A DNA stretch of 13,789 nt from a bacterium. GTDB taxonomy: Bacteria; Fidelibacterota; UBA2242. Where the stretch lies: NCBI GenBank assembly GCA_018895675.1, contig JAHIOG010000490.1:1-13789 (forward strand). Direction: 5' to 3'. The position numbers and the translations under genes are program-made. Under the pieces are notes generated by a model. The model was given only the letters and a program-made list of their open reading frames with translations, had not been told where the DNA came from and ran no database searches. Below, piece by piece: positions 13,568-13,789 of the stretch; positions within the stretch are counted from its first letter, which is position 1, and each line of letters starts with the position of its first letter.

Positions 13568-13789
13568 ATGAACTTAAACCGGATTCAACAAGCGATTACC
13601 GAGCAGGGAATTGACGGCTGGTTGTTTTATGATTTTCATCACCGGGACGCCATGGCATACCATATTTTAGGATTGGATTTTACTAAATTTACGACGCGAC
13701 GCTGGTTTTATTATATACCCGCTAAAGGCGAACCCGTTAAAATCGTTTCAGCGGTCGAAGCCAGGAAACTGGATTCACTGCCGGGAAGA
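13568..13789 (+). CDS. M24-family metallopeptidase (Xaa-Pro aminopeptidase-like), 3' end missing
   Basis: Only 74 codons are in the window, and the frame is open at the right edge. The visible part is the N-terminal creatinase-like domain of M24 peptidases: an initial helix MNLNRIQQAITEQGIDGWLF followed by YDFHHRD, then LGLDFTKFTTRRWFYYIPA and a strand VKIVSAVEA. This layout (DGWL.YDF, TRRW.YYIP) is characteristic of a group of bacterial Xaa-Pro aminopeptidase-like proteins. The metal-binding residues lie in the missing C-terminal domain, so catalytic competence cannot be judged. The start is supported by an excellent Shine-Dalgarno, AGGAGGA at 13557-13563, four bases before the ATG. It may be co-transcribed with the isochorismatase gene. 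Confidence 0.85.
   Translation, partial: MNLNRIQQAITEQGIDGWLFYDFHHRDAMAYHILGLDFTKFTTRRWFYYIPAKGEPVKIVSAVEARKLDSLPGR

Overview
The window (about 40% G+C) looks like a chromosomal segment of an uncultured or poorly characterised Gram-negative bacterium, most likely of the FCB superphylum (Marinimicrobia, KSB1 or Calditrichota-like). That placement is an inference. It rests on the order of the first three genes (a Gln-rich DUF4175-type coiled-coil protein, a large TPR protein and an exported protein often labelled 'asparagine synthetase B') and on the general style of the proteins. No rRNA, tRNA or CRISPR array was seen.

Positions 1-5867 carry housekeeping-type genes on the + strand. The DUF4175-like gene (partial, entering from the left), the TPR gene and the exported protein are tightly packed and look like one operon, probably working at the cell envelope. 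A small lipoprotein-like gene with 11-residue repeats follows, ending at a hairpin terminator, and then a YjbQ-family gene. A strong hairpin at 5866-5899 separates YjbQ from a convergent 59-residue two-helix membrane protein on the - strand. That gene has a very clear promoter (TTGACA, 17 bp, TAATAT) and Shine-Dalgarno sequence.

Positions about 6170-11367 form an accessory island on the - strand. Its core is a 1023-residue single-chain restriction-modification enzyme (Mrr-like nuclease, N6-adenine methylase and type ISP-like C-terminal region, without a helicase). Around it is debris: a winged-helix gene tail with a G9 run, a hypothetical protein that appears to carry an in-frame palindromic insertion, a 44-residue ORF joining a flavodoxin-like start to a restriction-methylase-like tail, and intergenic palindromes. 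One palindrome is a perfect three-way-junction fold, and related TGTCA/TGACA repeats lie on both sides of the restriction-modification gene.

Positions 11368-13789 return to ordinary genes: a GltP-type glutamate/aspartate symporter on the - strand, then divergently a 48-residue single-helix membrane protein whose stop overlaps the start of an isochorismatase-family hydrolase, and the start of an M24-family peptidase running off the right edge. The symporter and the peptidase both suggest amino-acid and peptide use, but they are on opposite strands and no shared control is visible.

No clearly new multi-gene system was found. The most interesting points are the palindromic element inserted within a coding sequence, the three-way-junction palindrome, the repeats around the restriction-modification gene, and several very small genes that ordinary length cut-offs would miss.
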